Shown: piece after piece, positions 10,005 to 19,156 of the stretch
Layout of the letters: each line of letters starts with the position of its first letter
Position numbering within the stretch: the stretch's first letter is position 1
The notes under the pieces: model-generated
The model's input: the letters and a program-made list of their open reading frames with translations, nothing else
Database searches by the model: none
Told to the model about the DNA's origin: nothing
Position numbers and translations under genes: made by a program
Source of the DNA: Nitrosomonas sp.
GTDB lineage: Bacteria; Pseudomonadota; Gammaproteobacteria; Burkholderiales; Nitrosomonadaceae
NCBI GenBank assembly: GCA_024281995.1
Contig: JAMWZW010000006.1
Span: 1 to 64,000, forward strand
Direction: 5' to 3'
Length of the DNA: 64,000 nt

Positions 10005-10409
10005 TTATTGACCAATAGTCAGTGTTTTCTGTAATAGTGATTTGGTAGTATTCATCATATCCACACTATTCTGATATGAACGTGACGCAGACATCATATT
10101 GACCATTTCGTCTACGACGTTCACATTTGGCATCGTTACATAGCCGTTCTTATCCGCCAGTGGATGTTTAGGCTCAAATACTTGCCGCATTGGTGAAGGA
10201 TCATGAACAACGCCAGCAACCTTAACACCACTAGCACCATTTTCTGCCGCTTGTAAGGTGCTGAAAACAACTTGGCGACCACGGTAAGGCTCACCTGTTG
10301 AACTAGTAACGCTGTCAGCATTCGAGAGATTACTGGCTACAACATTCAAACGCTGAGATTGGGCTGACATCGCTGAACTTGCAATATCAAATACATTAAA
10401 TAATGACAT
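10005..10409 (-). CDS. flgC: Flagellar proximal rod protein FlgC
   Basis: FlgC is a short rod subunit. The 134-residue protein starts [20 protein letters not shown] and continues [20 protein letters not shown], the FlgC form of the rod signature. It contains PYRGRQVVF and ends with [20 protein letters not shown] then [19 protein letters not shown]. Length and motifs are standard. Only one base separates it from the end of flgB. Confidence 0.97.
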   Translation of the reverse strand: MSLFNVFDIASSAMSAQSQRLNVVASNLSNADSVTSSTGEPYRGRQVVFSTLQAAENGASGVKVAGVVHDPSPMRQVFEPKHPLADKNGYVTMPNVNVVDEMVNMMSASRSYQNSVDMMNTTKSLLQKTLTIGQ

Positions 10410-10410
10410 A

Positions 10411-10821
10411 CTATCTCTCCTGCATAGCTAACATTAAATTTCTAAACTCATTATTGATAAACGTGATACTCGCATCATACTTAATCGAGTTATCAGCAAA
10501 TTGAGTACGTTCCATATCCATATCGACTGTGTTACCATCCGCACTCGGTTGTAAAGGAACACGATATAGCAGATCGTCTCCCAAAATATCCTGAGCAGCA
10601 GAATTAAAATGTAATGGAGATGTCGTATTTAAATTTACTGCACTAAAATTTGTACGTGATGATAGTTTCTCACTTAGCACACTAGCAAAATTGATATCCC
10701 TTGCTTTAAAATTGGGAGTATCTGCATTAGCTACATTACTTGAAAGTAACTCTTGCCGAGCAACTCTTAAGCTTAAAGCTTGATGATGAAAATTTAATTC
10801 TTTATCTAGTTTGTTAATCAT
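10411..10821 (-). CDS. flgB: Flagellar proximal rod protein FlgB
   Basis: FlgB is a proximal rod subunit, and its gene is the first of the leftward flagellar run. The 136-residue product contains [20 protein letters not shown] and [11 protein letters not shown], the FlgB form of the rod signature. The C-terminus has [20 protein letters not shown], typical of FlgB. The ATG lies just after a CAGGGTTA stretch, so the ribosome site is weak. Transcription of flgB and downstream genes probably starts in the 208-base gap shared with the divergent flgA. Confidence 0.96.
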   Translation of the reverse strand: MINKLDKELNFHHQALSLRVARQELLSSNVANADTPNFKARDINFASVLSEKLSSRTNFSAVNLNTTSPLHFNSAAQDILGDDLLYRVPLQPSADGNTVDMDMERTQFADNSIKYDASITFINNEFRNLMLAMQER

Positions 10822-11029
10822 TTCATTAACCCTGAGTAAATAAATTTCTCAATCTTTTGATAGCATTTAGCATGCCAGTATAATAAATGCTCTGATTAAC
10901 CTACCAATTAGCGAAAAGGACAAGAAATAGATGCTATCTCTAAACAATAAGTATGCAGATACTTATTTAAGATAAAAATATTGCGGCAATAATTGCCGAA
11001 AACGGCAAGAACCAATAATCGAATAAATT
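10822..11029. promoter_or_regulatory. Divergent flgB/flgA control region with hairpin
   Basis: This gap separates the divergent flgB and flgA starts and must hold promoters for both. It is AT-rich. A perfect hairpin, TTGCCG-AAAA-CGGCAA at 10993-11008, lies 21 bases before the flgA ATG and could affect flgA translation or serve as a protein site. TAAA and GCCGAAAA elements resembling the halves of a sigma-28 promoter occur upstream of flgA, but their spacing is too long for me to call one. No flgM or flgN gene is present. Confidence 0.45.
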
Positions 11030-11749
11030 ATGACGCACTGTTTAGTGTTAATGCTTTGTTTACTCAAGCTTTCACTTTCTTCTTCATTTCTGTTGGCATC
11101 ACAGCAAAAGACTGCTCCCCAACAACAGGATGTTTCACAGATTAAGAATGCAGTTGAGAATTTCATTTATAATAAAACCGTCACACTACCAGGACAAGTT
11201 ACTGTCAATCTTGATAAGATCGATCCTCATCTCAATCTACCAAAATGTCCAGAATTAGAACCTTTTATACCGACTGGAGGTCGTTTATGGGGTAAAACTT
11301 CAGTTGGAGTTCGTTGCAATAGCCAAATTGCAAGCTGGACAATTTACATTCAAGCTGAAGTAAATGTAATAGCCAGTGTATTACATATAATCCGGCCTGT
11401 CTCAACCGGCCAGACCCTTACCTACGAGGATATTACGTTACAAAATGTCAATCTGACACAAATGCCAGAGGGTATATTTACCAGCACAGACCAAGTGATC
11501 GGTAAAGTTGCCACCGCCAACCTTAGTGTCGGGCAACCCTTGCGGCAACAAATGTTACGTGCGCCTTATGTTATCTCCCGCGGACAAAAAGTTAATTTAG
11601 TTATCCAAGGCCGAGGTTTTAGTATCAGTTCGGAAGGTTTGGCTTTAACTGATGCATCAGAAGGTCAAATTGTTCAAGTTCGCAACAAATCCGGGCGAAT
11701 TATTAGTGGTATTGCTAGAATTAATTCAATCGTTGAAGTGCAACCTTAG
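11030..11749 (+). CDS. flgA: Flagellar P-ring chaperone FlgA
   Basis: FlgA is the periplasmic chaperone for FlgI polymerisation. The 239-residue protein has a hydrophobic N-terminal export signal (about residues 5-23, LVLMLCLLKLSLSSSFLLAS). A SAF/ChapFlgA C-terminal domain follows, with VRPVSTGQTLTYEDITLQNV, then GKVATANLSVGQPLRQQMLR and GQKVNLVIQGRGFSISSEGL. It ends VRNKSGRIISGIA, a conserved FlgA ending. It reads divergently from flgB, a common arrangement. There is no good ribosome site before the ATG used here, so the start could be a few codons off. Confidence 0.93.
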   Translation: MTHCLVLMLCLLKLSLSSSFLLASQQKTAPQQQDVSQIKNAVENFIYNKTVTLPGQVTVNLDKIDPHLNLPKCPELEPFIPTGGRLWGKTSVGVRCNSQIASWTIYIQAEVNVIASVLHIIRPVSTGQTLTYEDITLQNVNLTQMPEGIFTSTDQVIGKVATANLSVGQPLRQQMLRAPYVISRGQKVNLVIQGRGFSISSEGLALTDASEGQIVQVRNKSGRIISGIARINSIVEVQP

Positions 11750-11900
11750 TTAACATCAATATCAAAAATATTACTATCCAAAGATGTATTTCATTAGCAA
11801 ATCGCTTATACCATAAACAAAATAATCAAAGCCTTATGCTCAGTTTCTTAATTTTTATGCTTCAGCATACACTACAATATTCGATTAAGTTGCTAACCGA

Positions 11901-12164
11901 ATGAACCACACTATTAAAATAAAAAAAATATTAGCTGACGTTTTAGGACTAGATGAACGAATCAGCCTCATGACCACAGATACTTTTTTACTAGGAAATA
12001 TACCGGAGCTTGATTCAGTTGCTGTAGTAACTATTATCTTGGCACTTGAAAAAAATTTCTCAATCTCAATTAATGACGATGAAATCAGTGCTCAAACATT
12101 TCAAACTCTTGGCACTTTAATTAATTTTGTTGAAAATAAAATAGCTCAAAAAAATAAACAATAG
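11901..12164 (+). CDS. Acyl carrier protein (stand-alone phosphopantetheine carrier)
   Basis: This 87-residue protein has the acyl carrier fold pattern. A first helix contains IKKILADVLGLDE. The phosphopantetheine site is ELDSVAV with Ser39 as the attachment residue (DSV in place of the more common DSL), and a last helix ends the domain at LGTLINFVENKI. It resembles the carriers found in exopolysaccharide or exosortase-type loci more than the fatty-acid AcpP, which is usually more acidic and followed by fabF. No synthase or ligase partner lies next to it, so its acyl substrate cannot be told from this window. Confidence 0.8.
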   Translation: MNHTIKIKKILADVLGLDERISLMTTDTFLLGNIPELDSVAVVTIILALEKNFSISINDDEISAQTFQTLGTLINFVENKIAQKNKQ

Positions 12165-12284
12165 TCTAAAATTATTCGAAATTGTTTATTTAGCTTTAGC
12201 TAAAGAAACTTCCCTAGTATCTTGTGTTTTCATTTCATTAATGCATAATCATTACTATCTGACTTAGAAAGAGGGAGTAGATTA

Positions 12285-12662
12285 TTGAAATTACATCTTG
12301 CAAATTTTGCCCATCAAAACGTCTTCACAGGTTATGGTGATAATTATGTACAAATAAATCAAACACGCTATGACAAAAGCTTGATCGTGTTGCCTGATTA
12401 TCTCATTGAAGATTGGTCAACACCGCCCGTTTCACAATTGAAAATTCAACATCTTCAAAATCTTTTAGCACACTCACCAGAAATCGTCATTCTAGGAACT
12501 GGCGCAAAGCTTCAATTTCCCGATCACGCTTTACTCAGTAATTTAGTAAAATTAGGAATTGGCATTGAGATTATGGACACAAAAGCTTGCTGCCGTACCT
12601 ACAATATTTTGGCAGAAGAAGGTCGCCGTGTTGCTGCTGCCATCATAATCGAAAATTGTTGA
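12285..12662 (+). CDS. Mth938-like (DUF498) domain protein
   Basis: The 125-residue protein matches the small Mth938/NDUFAF3-like family. Its pattern includes YDKSLIVLPDYLIEDW, then PEIVILGTGAKLQF and GIGIEIMDTKACCRTYNIL followed by EEGRRVAAAII. The family is widespread in proteobacteria; the human relative assists complex I assembly, but the bacterial role is not established. The start is a TTG at 12285, chosen because a strong GAGGGAG ribosome site lies about 8 bases upstream and the protein then begins at the expected point. Confidence 0.85.
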   Translation: MKLHLANFAHQNVFTGYGDNYVQINQTRYDKSLIVLPDYLIEDWSTPPVSQLKIQHLQNLLAHSPEIVILGTGAKLQFPDHALLSNLVKLGIGIEIMDTKACCRTYNILAEEGRRVAAAIIIENC

Positions 12663-12914
12663 AATTTAGCAACATCTTAAATTCATTGATGAAGAATTAA
12701 TTACGCAAGATCTAACCTGAACATACGCCTTGCAAATGAAAATAGCCATAAAAAGTATTAGATTAACTAGAATTATGCTATAGTTCGACGGCTAAAATCA
12801 TAAGATTTTCAAAAGAAGAAATGGCCATGATATTTATGATTGTGATAAATTCATGTTTGAATGGTTAGTGTGTAAAAACTGACTTCCTTAATAACACATA
12901 ATGGAGAAGTTAAA

Positions 12915-13166
12915 ATGAACAAATTTCTTATTACAGTATTTTTTGCTTCCGTATTTTTACTGGGTTCTTCTGTTACCTTCGCAAGTGGAAATAAAGAATC
13001 TGCATTACCGCCTGTATCAGCCCAAGATATTTTGAATAGAATGGCATGTGAAGGTAAGAAAGATGGTGAAAAAATTAAAGATCGCGTTGATGGCGAAATG
13101 GTAACCTGCCCTGCTAAAATAAAGAATCCTAGAGCTGGCGGTCCCACAGCAGGATCATCTTACTAA
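12915..13166 (+). CDS. Small secreted protein of unknown function
   Basis: I do not recognise this 83-residue protein. It has a clear Sec signal peptide: MNKFLITVFFASVFLLGSSV is followed by TFASG, with likely cleavage after FAS. The mature part is about 59 residues, charged and Lys-rich, with two cysteines that could form one disulfide (in MACEGKK and VTCPAKI). It ends with a Gly/Ser/Pro-rich tail. A GGAGAAG ribosome site precedes the ATG, supporting a real gene. It is flanked by gaps of 252 and 183 bases and appears to be monocistronic. Confidence 0.7.
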   Translation: MNKFLITVFFASVFLLGSSVTFASGNKESALPPVSAQDILNRMACEGKKDGEKIKDRVDGEMVTCPAKIKNPRAGGPTAGSSY

Positions 13167-13228
13167 CTGGCACCCTGTTACTGCGATAAAAAAACAGGTA
13201 CAAGATCAATTAATAAACTTGTTTGGAA

Positions 13229-13267
13229 GCCAAGCTGAAAAGCATATTAATGCGACAACAGCTTGGC
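13229..13267. terminator. Nine-base-pair hairpin between convergent genes
   Basis: GCCAAGCTG at 13229-13237 pairs perfectly with CAGCTTGGC at 13259-13267 around a 21-base loop. It stands between the small secreted protein gene and the convergent hslU stop, where a shared terminator is expected. A pure T-tract is missing on both strands, so the mechanism is unsure. Confidence 0.4.
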
Positions 13268-13349
13268 GTTTATAGCCGCTTATACCCAACTTCATTAAGT
13301 TGTAATTGCGTTTCATCTTTTCAATTGTTTGTCATTTTCCTTTAGAAAC

Positions 13350-14681
13350 CTATAGAACATAACGTGCCAAATCTTCGCTTTGCGAGAGATTTTTGAGACG
13401 CTCATCGACATATGGTGCATTGACAACAACAGTTTCTCCACTACGTTTAGGTGCATCATAAGAAATCTCTTCCAGCAATTTCTCCATGACCGTATGCAAG
13501 CGTCTTGCACCAATGTTCTCAGTCTTACTATTTACAGCATGGGCAATTTCAGCTAAACGTTTGATGGCATCACTGGTAAATTGTAGTTGGATACCTTCTG
13601 TTGCCAGTAAGGCTTCATATTGGCGGGTAAGACATGCATCCGTATTCGTTAGTATTTGTTCAAAATCGCTAACACTCAGACTAGCCAATTCAACCCGAAT
13701 GGGGAAACGTCCTTGTAACTCAGGAATCAAGTCTGAGGGTTTTGACATGTGAAATGCACCGCTCGCAACGAATAGAATATGATCGGTTTTGATCATGCCA
13801 TATTTTGTTGACACGGTCGTACCCTCAACCAAAGGTAGCAGGTCACGCTGCACTCCTTGTCGTGAAACATCAGCTCCTGTATTACTTGCACGACTGGCAA
13901 TTTTGTCGATTTCATCCAGAAATACGATACCATTCTGCTCAACATTGTGCACTGCAATCAACTTTAATTCTTCATCATTAACCATTTTTGCAGCCTCTTC
14001 TTCAAGAAGCATCTTTCTTGCTTCTCGAATTGTCATTTTTCGGGCTCGCTTTTTTTCACCAGTCATATTTTGAAACATCCCCTGAATCTGGGAAGTCAGA
14101 TCCTCCATACCAGGTGGTGCAAATATTTCCATATTAGCGCGTGGTGCTGCAACTTCTATTTCAATTTCCTTATCATCCAGCTCACCCTCTCGTAGCCGCT
14201 TGCGAAATTTTTGACGTGTAGAGTTATCCTGATCGTCCGCATTCAAGCCAGTACCAAAATCCCGGGCAACCGGAAGCAAAGCATCCAGAATCCGGTCTTC
14301 TGCACGATCTTCTGCCAACGGTTGCTTCTTTCGGGTTTCTCTTTCTCGCAATTCTTTAATAGCTGTCTCAACCAAGTCACGAATAATCGAATCAACATCA
14401 CGCCCAACATATCCAACTTCAGTAAATTTGGTCGCTTCGATCTTTATGAAGGGAGCATTGGCAAGTTTTGCTAAGCGGCGGGCAATCTCTGTTTTACCAA
14501 CCCCAGTTGGACCAATCATGAGAATATTTTTGGGTGTTATTTCTTGGCGCAATGGATCCGCAACTTGCTGTCTGCGCCAACGGTTTCTAAGTGCAATAGC
14601 CACAGCCCGTTTTGCTGAATTCTGGCCGATGATATGCTTATCCAATTCATGGACAATTTCTTGCGGAGTCATTTGAGACAT
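13350..14681 (-). CDS. hslU: ATP-dependent protease ATPase subunit HslU
   Basis: HslU (ClpY) is the AAA+ unfoldase that feeds proteins to the HslV peptidase. The 443-residue protein begins [20 protein letters not shown] and has a Walker A motif GPTGVGKT at residues 57-64 and a Walker B with [12 protein letters not shown]. An intermediate domain lies in between. Sensor and C-terminal parts include [14 protein letters not shown] and [18 protein letters not shown]. It ends with LARYVL, similar to the HslU tail that docks into HslV. It follows hslV by 114 bases in the same direction. Confidence 0.98.
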   Translation of the reverse strand: MSQMTPQEIVHELDKHIIGQNSAKRAVAIALRNRWRRQQVADPLRQEITPKNILMIGPTGVGKTEIARRLAKLANAPFIKIEATKFTEVGYVGRDVDSIIRDLVETAIKELRERETRKKQPLAEDRAEDRILDALLPVARDFGTGLNADDQDNSTRQKFRKRLREGELDDKEIEIEVAAPRANMEIFAPPGMEDLTSQIQGMFQNMTGEKKRARKMTIREARKMLLEEEAAKMVNDEELKLIAVHNVEQNGIVFLDEIDKIASRASNTGADVSRQGVQRDLLPLVEGTTVSTKYGMIKTDHILFVASGAFHMSKPSDLIPELQGRFPIRVELASLSVSDFEQILTNTDACLTRQYEALLATEGIQLQFTSDAIKRLAEIAHAVNSKTENIGARRLHTVMEKLLEEISYDAPKRSGETVVVNAPYVDERLKNLSQSEDLARYVL

Positions 14682-14795
14682 GATTTAAATTCTGTGGTTG
14701 ATGTGAAATAAATAATTTTCTAATTTTACAGTCATTAATTATGCCTAATCAGTTGGTTGCCCACTATAAAAGCACAATCCTAATCCTTGGACAAT

Positions 14796-15317
14796 TTAAC
14801 CGATGGTTTCTATAACATGATCCTGATTAGTATAAATACAAATATCTCCCGCGATCGTAAGCGCTTTTTTCACAATCTCTTGAGGAGGCAAATCGGTATT
14901 TTCCAATAAAGCGCGCGCTGCTGCCAATGCATAAGAGCCACCGCTTCCAATAGCGGCAAGTCCCCATTCGGGCTCAATCACGTCACCAGCACCAGTGATG
15001 ATCAAAGTCGCATCTTCGTTTGCAACTACCAACATCGCCTCCAATCTACGTAAAATTCGATCAGTGCGCCAATCTTTTGCTAATTCCACAGCGGCACGCA
15101 TAATATGTCCCTGATGGGCTTCCAGTTTAGCCTCAAAACGCTCGAATAATGTAAAAGCATCTGCAGTACCACCTGCAAATCCAGCCAAAATCTTATCATG
15201 ATAGAGCCTGCGAACTTTGCGTGCAGTAGATTTAGCAACCACGGCACCTAGGGTAACCTGTCCATCCCCACCCAATGCAACCTGACGGCCGCGTCTTACT
15301 GATACTATTGTTGTCAT
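14796..15317 (-). CDS. hslV: ATP-dependent protease peptidase subunit HslV
   Basis: HslV (ClpQ) is the proteasome-like peptidase of the HslVU complex. The 173-residue protein starts [20 protein letters not shown], so removal of Met exposes the catalytic threonine. The family segments [20 protein letters not shown] and [17 protein letters not shown] are present, as is [20 protein letters not shown]. Length is typical. It is the upstream gene of the hslVU pair, and a candidate -10 box lies just before it. Confidence 0.98.
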   Translation of the reverse strand: MTTIVSVRRGRQVALGGDGQVTLGAVVAKSTARKVRRLYHDKILAGFAGGTADAFTLFERFEAKLEAHQGHIMRAAVELAKDWRTDRILRRLEAMLVVANEDATLIITGAGDVIEPEWGLAAIGSGGSYALAAARALLENTDLPPQEIVKKALTIAGDICIYTNQDHVIETIG

Positions 15318-15350
15318 GAAATTTCTAGTTTAATTTGTCACAAAAGTGCC

Positions 15351-15356
15351 ATTATA
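15351..15356 (-). promoter_or_regulatory. Candidate -10 box upstream of hslV
   Basis: On the minus strand the sequence reads exactly TATAAT, 33 bases before the hslV ATG. The region about 17 bases further upstream (CAAATT) is a poor -35, and I do not see a sigma-32 heat-shock pattern. It is a plausible housekeeping promoter only. Confidence 0.35.
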
Positions 15357-15392
15357 GCGTATAAAACATCGCCAATTTGAGCAGAAAAATGA

Positions 15393-16286
15393 TCAACTTC
15401 TTTTTTTAGCACGAGGATGTGCTAAATCATAAACCTTCGTAAGATGTTGAAAATCAAGATGTGTATAGACTTGTGTCGAGGTTATGTGAGTATGGCCCAG
15501 CATTTCCTGAACTGCCCTTAAATCGCCGCTGGATTGCAGCACATGAGAAGCAAAGGAGTGTCGTAACATATGCGGATGTACATTTTGATGAATACCTTGC
15601 AGCTTGGCTCTACTTTTCAGTCGATAACTGATTGTGCGGGCACTGATCGCCTTACCATGTTGCGATAAAAAAAGTGCCATTTCTCCCGGTCTTATTATCA
15701 GCGCACGTTGCTTAAGCCAAATTGTCAAACCCTGCAATGCATAGTCGCCTACGGGAACAATCCGAGTTTTTCCTCCTTTACCTAAAACCCTTATCGTTCC
15801 CTCATCAAAACTGATATCTACAGGTTTAAGTTGTACCAGCTCCGCCAAGCGAAGGCCAGAAGAATAAAACAATTCAAACATTGCGCTATCACGCGCCAAC
15901 AAACCGCTATCGGGGGAAAATGCTAACAACTGCGTAGTTTCATCAGGAGAAAGCGCATGGGGTAATTTTTGTGGTGACTTGGGAACCCGCATTCCTATGC
16001 AGGGGTTATGCTGATAGTGATGATCGCGAATTAAATAATGATATAAACTTCGCCAAGCTGACAGCATTCTGGACAAGCTTCGACCTGAGAGTCCTTTGCC
16101 ATGCAATTTTGCAATGACCTGACGAATATCTGAAGCTTGAAGTTGCTCCAAATTGAGTACACTGACATGGCTAAATAAGGCACGAATATCACGCGCATAA
16201 CTATCAGCCGTAAGAGGTGACAAACGCCGTTCGTATAGCAAATGATCAATAAATAAAGCGGCCAGAGATTCAGGTTTTCTGCTCAT
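15393..16286 (-). CDS. xerC: Tyrosine recombinase XerC
   Basis: XerC acts with XerD at dif to resolve chromosome dimers. The 297-residue protein has an N-terminal SAM-like core-binding domain and a C-terminal catalytic domain with all active-site residues: Arg146 (SSGLRLAEL), the lysine in GKGGKTR, His239 and Arg242 (HPHMLRHSF), His265 (LGHTHI) and Tyr274 (TQVYTHLD). The HMLRHSFASHVLQSSGDLRA segment and the length are typical for chromosomal Xer proteins rather than integron or phage integrases. The upstream DUF484 and dapF genes give the dapF-DUF484-xerC order seen in many proteobacteria, which favours XerC over XerD. Confidence 0.93.
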   Translation of the reverse strand: MSRKPESLAALFIDHLLYERRLSPLTADSYARDIRALFSHVSVLNLEQLQASDIRQVIAKLHGKGLSGRSLSRMLSAWRSLYHYLIRDHHYQHNPCIGMRVPKSPQKLPHALSPDETTQLLAFSPDSGLLARDSAMFELFYSSGLRLAELVQLKPVDISFDEGTIRVLGKGGKTRIVPVGDYALQGLTIWLKQRALIIRPGEMALFLSQHGKAISARTISYRLKSRAKLQGIHQNVHPHMLRHSFASHVLQSSGDLRAVQEMLGHTHITSTQVYTHLDFQHLTKVYDLAHPRAKKRS

Positions 16287-16307
16287 TGCTGATATATGAC
16301 GTTAAAA

Positions 16308-16982
16308 CTATTCGCCACTCACAGGATCTGCCTGATCGTAACGAACAATGCTAGTACTCACCAATTCTCCCAACCGCTTAAGATGTAACGTACCCATTTC
16401 CGGATAAAATCGTTCTATATCAGGACTACCGAGAACGAGCAAACCGATATTTTGTGTAGAATTCAACGGAATCATAGCAAACGAATTCAGGTGCTCCGCA
16501 CCCTCCTCGAACCACTGCTTGATCTCATCAGCAATATGATTGCCACAGTACGGTTGCGACAAGCTTTCGGCAATCGTGCGAACATCCTCGCTAACACACG
16601 AAAATTCACTATCGCATTCACCACTATAGGAAATATTCCATAAACGTATCGCCACCAAAGGAATGACAAAATCTTCTTTTAAGCTGAAGTATAATGCGGT
16701 AAAAAGCTCATTCAAAGCAGAAATGGAAAGCAAGGCAATCACGAGTCGATGCATTTTTTCACTGATTGCATCATTTTCTTCACCAAAATTAATCAATTCA
16801 AGAAGCTTATCTTGCAGCACATGGTTTCTTTCTCTAAGTGAAAGAATTTGCCGCTCATTGAGTGAAATCACTTTTTGGTCCTGCGGATGAGAAATTTGAA
16901 TATCCGCTAACAAATCGGCATACTCATTGAAGAATTGCGGATTTTCCTGTAAGTACTGTGCGACATCTTCTGGTTTCATCAT
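16308..16982 (-). CDS. DUF484 family GAF-like protein
   Basis: This 224-residue protein belongs to the DUF484 family that lies between dapF and xerC in many proteobacteria. It starts MMKPEDVAQYLQENPQFFNE, has a short coiled segment (LNERQILSLRERNHVLQDKL), and then a GAF-like domain with NSTQNIGLLVLGSPDIERFY. Its biochemical function is not known. It lies 14 bases after dapF and 21 before xerC, so the three genes are probably cotranscribed. Confidence 0.88.
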   Translation of the reverse strand: MMKPEDVAQYLQENPQFFNEYADLLADIQISHPQDQKVISLNERQILSLRERNHVLQDKLLELINFGEENDAISEKMHRLVIALLSISALNELFTALYFSLKEDFVIPLVAIRLWNISYSGECDSEFSCVSEDVRTIAESLSQPYCGNHIADEIKQWFEEGAEHLNSFAMIPLNSTQNIGLLVLGSPDIERFYPEMGTLHLKRLGELVSTSIVRYDQADPVSGE

Positions 16983-16996
16983 TCTTCCTTGCTCGA

Positions 16997-17824
16997 TTAT
17001 AAATTTATTTCACCTTCAAATACCGCCACTGCCGGGCCCGTCATCCAGACCGGTTGATCGTCCCCTTGCCAGTTTATGGACAAATCGCCTCCTCGTGTGC
17101 TGACAATAACCGGCTGATCCAGTAAGCCCAAATTGATACCTGCCACGACTGCGGCACATGCTCCGGTACCACAAGCTAGGGTTTCGCCCGCGCCCCGTTC
17201 GAATACTCGCAGTTTAATATGATTACGATCAATTACTTGCATATAGCCCACATTCACTTTTTTAGGGAAACGAGAATGACTTTCAATCAAAGCCCCTTCA
17301 GATTCGACCGGTGCACTTTCAACATCTTGCACTACCTGCACAGCATGGGGATTACCCATCGACAAAACACTTAGCGTAATCCGCTTTTGGGCTATTTCAA
17401 GCGAATAAGTCGGTTCGTATTGTTCTGCAATAAAAGGAATTTTTTTCGGATCAAAAACCGGCTTACCCATATTGACCGTGACATCACCGCTGATTTCAAG
17501 CTTTGGAGATATCACACCGCTTAGCGTTTCGATACGAATCTCGTTTTTTTGAGTTAAACCATGATCATGCACATAACGAACGAAACACCGCGCGCCATTA
17601 CCGCATTGCTCAACCTCGCCACCATCACTATTAAAAATACGATAGCGAAAATCGGCCTGACCTTCCGCTTTCTCAACTAACAGAATTTGATCGCAACCAA
17701 TACCAAAATGACGATCTGCAAGGAAGCTCAGTTGCTGCTGATTGAGGTCGATGGATTGACTGATGCCATCCAGAACGACAAAATCATTACCCAGACCATG
17801 CATTTTAGTAAATCTCAATTTCAT
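16997..17824 (-). CDS. dapF: Diaminopimelate epimerase DapF
   Basis: DapF converts LL- to meso-diaminopimelate in the lysine and peptidoglycan pathway. The 275-residue protein starts [20 protein letters not shown], the family signature. It has both catalytic cysteines, Cys74 in EQCGNGARC and Cys218 in [13 protein letters not shown]. Length is standard. It reads leftward into the DUF484 gene, and a GNAT gene lies 26 bases upstream. Confidence 0.97.
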   Translation of the reverse strand: MKLRFTKMHGLGNDFVVLDGISQSIDLNQQQLSFLADRHFGIGCDQILLVEKAEGQADFRYRIFNSDGGEVEQCGNGARCFVRYVHDHGLTQKNEIRIETLSGVISPKLEISGDVTVNMGKPVFDPKKIPFIAEQYEPTYSLEIAQKRITLSVLSMGNPHAVQVVQDVESAPVESEGALIESHSRFPKKVNVGYMQVIDRNHIKLRVFERGAGETLACGTGACAAVVAGINLGLLDQPVIVSTRGGDLSINWQGDDQPVWMTGPAVAVFEGEINL

Positions 17825-17850
17825 CGACTAAATGTTCCAATAACCCAATT

Positions 17851-18354
17851 TCACAATTTTGACAGGGTCATTAAGTAATCATCCATGACAAACCCTTCTC
17901 CGATATCGACCATACTATCACCCGCAATTTCAAAGCCATAATGCTGATAAGCCCGTATTGCCGATTGATTGCGTCTATTGACAGTCAAAATGAGCGAACT
18001 CAAATTGTTTTTCTGCATAATTTTTTTTGCGTCTGCAATCAACATAGCACCATATCCTTTACGGTGATGATCACAATGAATATACAGTTTGTCAATTTTT
18101 AGTTCATTAGGCTTAGTGGTTCGCATATAGCAGGAAAAACCAATGATCACTTCCTCCAGAACCAGTTTTCGCCAACAAATGCTGGAATTCGTTAATTGCT
18201 GAATAATGAGTCCTGGCTGGTAGCGTTGTGCCAGCATGTAATCAATTTGTTGTGATGAAATGATGCCTAGGTAATGCTGCCGCCAGATGCTTCCTGCCAG
18301 CAATGAAATCGTATTCACATCAGATTCCACTACTGCTGAGACTGTCGGTACCAT
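17851..18354 (-). CDS. GNAT family N-acetyltransferase
   Basis: The 167-residue protein has the GNAT fold pattern. The acetyl-CoA loop is in HHRKGYGAMLIADAKKIM (the Q/RxxGxG/A motif is RKGYGA). This is followed by LSSLILTVNRRNQSAIRAYQ and HYGFEIAGDSMVDIGEGFVM, where the final methionine, aspartate and tyrosine pattern (VMDDYLM) is typical of uncharacterised small acetyltransferases. The substrate is unknown. It sits 26 bases upstream of dapF but there is no evidence of a role in lysine synthesis. Confidence 0.85.
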   Translation of the reverse strand: MVPTVSAVVESDVNTISLLAGSIWRQHYLGIISSQQIDYMLAQRYQPGLIIQQLTNSSICWRKLVLEEVIIGFSCYMRTTKPNELKIDKLYIHCDHHRKGYGAMLIADAKKIMQKNNLSSLILTVNRRNQSAIRAYQHYGFEIAGDSMVDIGEGFVMDDYLMTLSKL

Positions 18355-18519
18355 TTAAATTTGATTTTTATTTACGTGTTAAAACACATTATGATTTCTG
18401 GAAGATTAATCTGTAAAACATAAGCTTGAATTTCACTAAAAAAACTTTAAGCACGAAACAACATCATTCCAGATCGGAACTCCCCCATTCAATACCTTAG
18501 CCTTATTTATAATTACTCA

Positions 18520-19083
18520 TTAAATCCGCTTTCTAAATTCATTATTATGCGGATCGATTTCAATCTTATCGCCAATCTCCACAAAAGCGGCAACCGGAAT
18601 CTCAAATCCTGTTCCGGCAAGTCGAGCTGGTTTCATGATTTTTCCGGTAGTATCCCCGCGTACTGCAGGTTCGGTGTATTCAACTTCACGAATGATCGTA
18701 TTGGGCAATTCAACAGAAATAGCTTTATCATTATAAAAAGTCACCTGACAAACATCTTCCATCCCATCGATCAAATAATTCAATACATCCGGCATATTGT
18801 CAGCTTCTACTTCGATTTGATTAAAATCAGCATCCATGAATACATAGAGGGGATCGGCAAAATAACTATAAGTGCATTCCTTCTTATCCAGAACCACCAA
18901 ATCAAATTTTTCATCAGCCTTATAAACATTTTCCATTGTGGTACTGGAAAATAAATTTTTCAGCTTCATTTTGACCACCGACGCATTACGGCCCGATTTA
19001 GTAAATTCCGCCCGCTGCACGACCATAGGATCATTACCAATCATTACAACATTACCTGAGCGAAGTTCCATTGCGGTTTTCAT
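18520..19083 (-). CDS. efp: Translation elongation factor EF-P (Arg32 type)
   Basis: EF-P relieves ribosome stalling at consecutive prolines. The 187-residue protein has the usual three beta-barrel domains, and the domain I loop reads [11 protein letters not shown] with arginine at position 32. EF-Ps with Arg32 are rhamnosylated by EarP, and the earP gene lies immediately downstream (73-base gap). The C-terminus has the signature [15 protein letters not shown] and [20 protein letters not shown]. No lysine-modifying genes (epmA, epmB) are seen here. Confidence 0.97.
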   Translation of the reverse strand: MKTAMELRSGNVVMIGNDPMVVQRAEFTKSGRNASVVKMKLKNLFSSTTMENVYKADEKFDLVVLDKKECTYSYFADPLYVFMDADFNQIEVEADNMPDVLNYLIDGMEDVCQVTFYNDKAISVELPNTIIREVEYTEPAVRGDTTGKIMKPARLAGTGFEIPVAAFVEIGDKIEIDPHNNEFRKRI

Positions 19084-19156
19084 AGTTCAATTCCAAAATA
19101 AATGAAGTTAAATGATGTTGCTATTATCAGCAACCACCTAGTTTCTAAACGTCAAA

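Noticed and set aside
10822..11029. Sigma-28 promoter for flgA or flgB
   Set aside because: Half-sites resembling TAAA and GCCGA occur but not at the required spacing, so it is not listed as a feature.
12851..13147. Minus-strand frame opposite the small secreted protein
   Set aside because: The plus-strand gene has a ribosome site and a signal peptide; the opposite frame has neither.
13350..15317. Prophage or integron linked to xerC
   Set aside because: The recombinase lies in the conserved dapF-DUF484-xerC order with housekeeping genes on both sides; no phage genes or attachment sites are visible.
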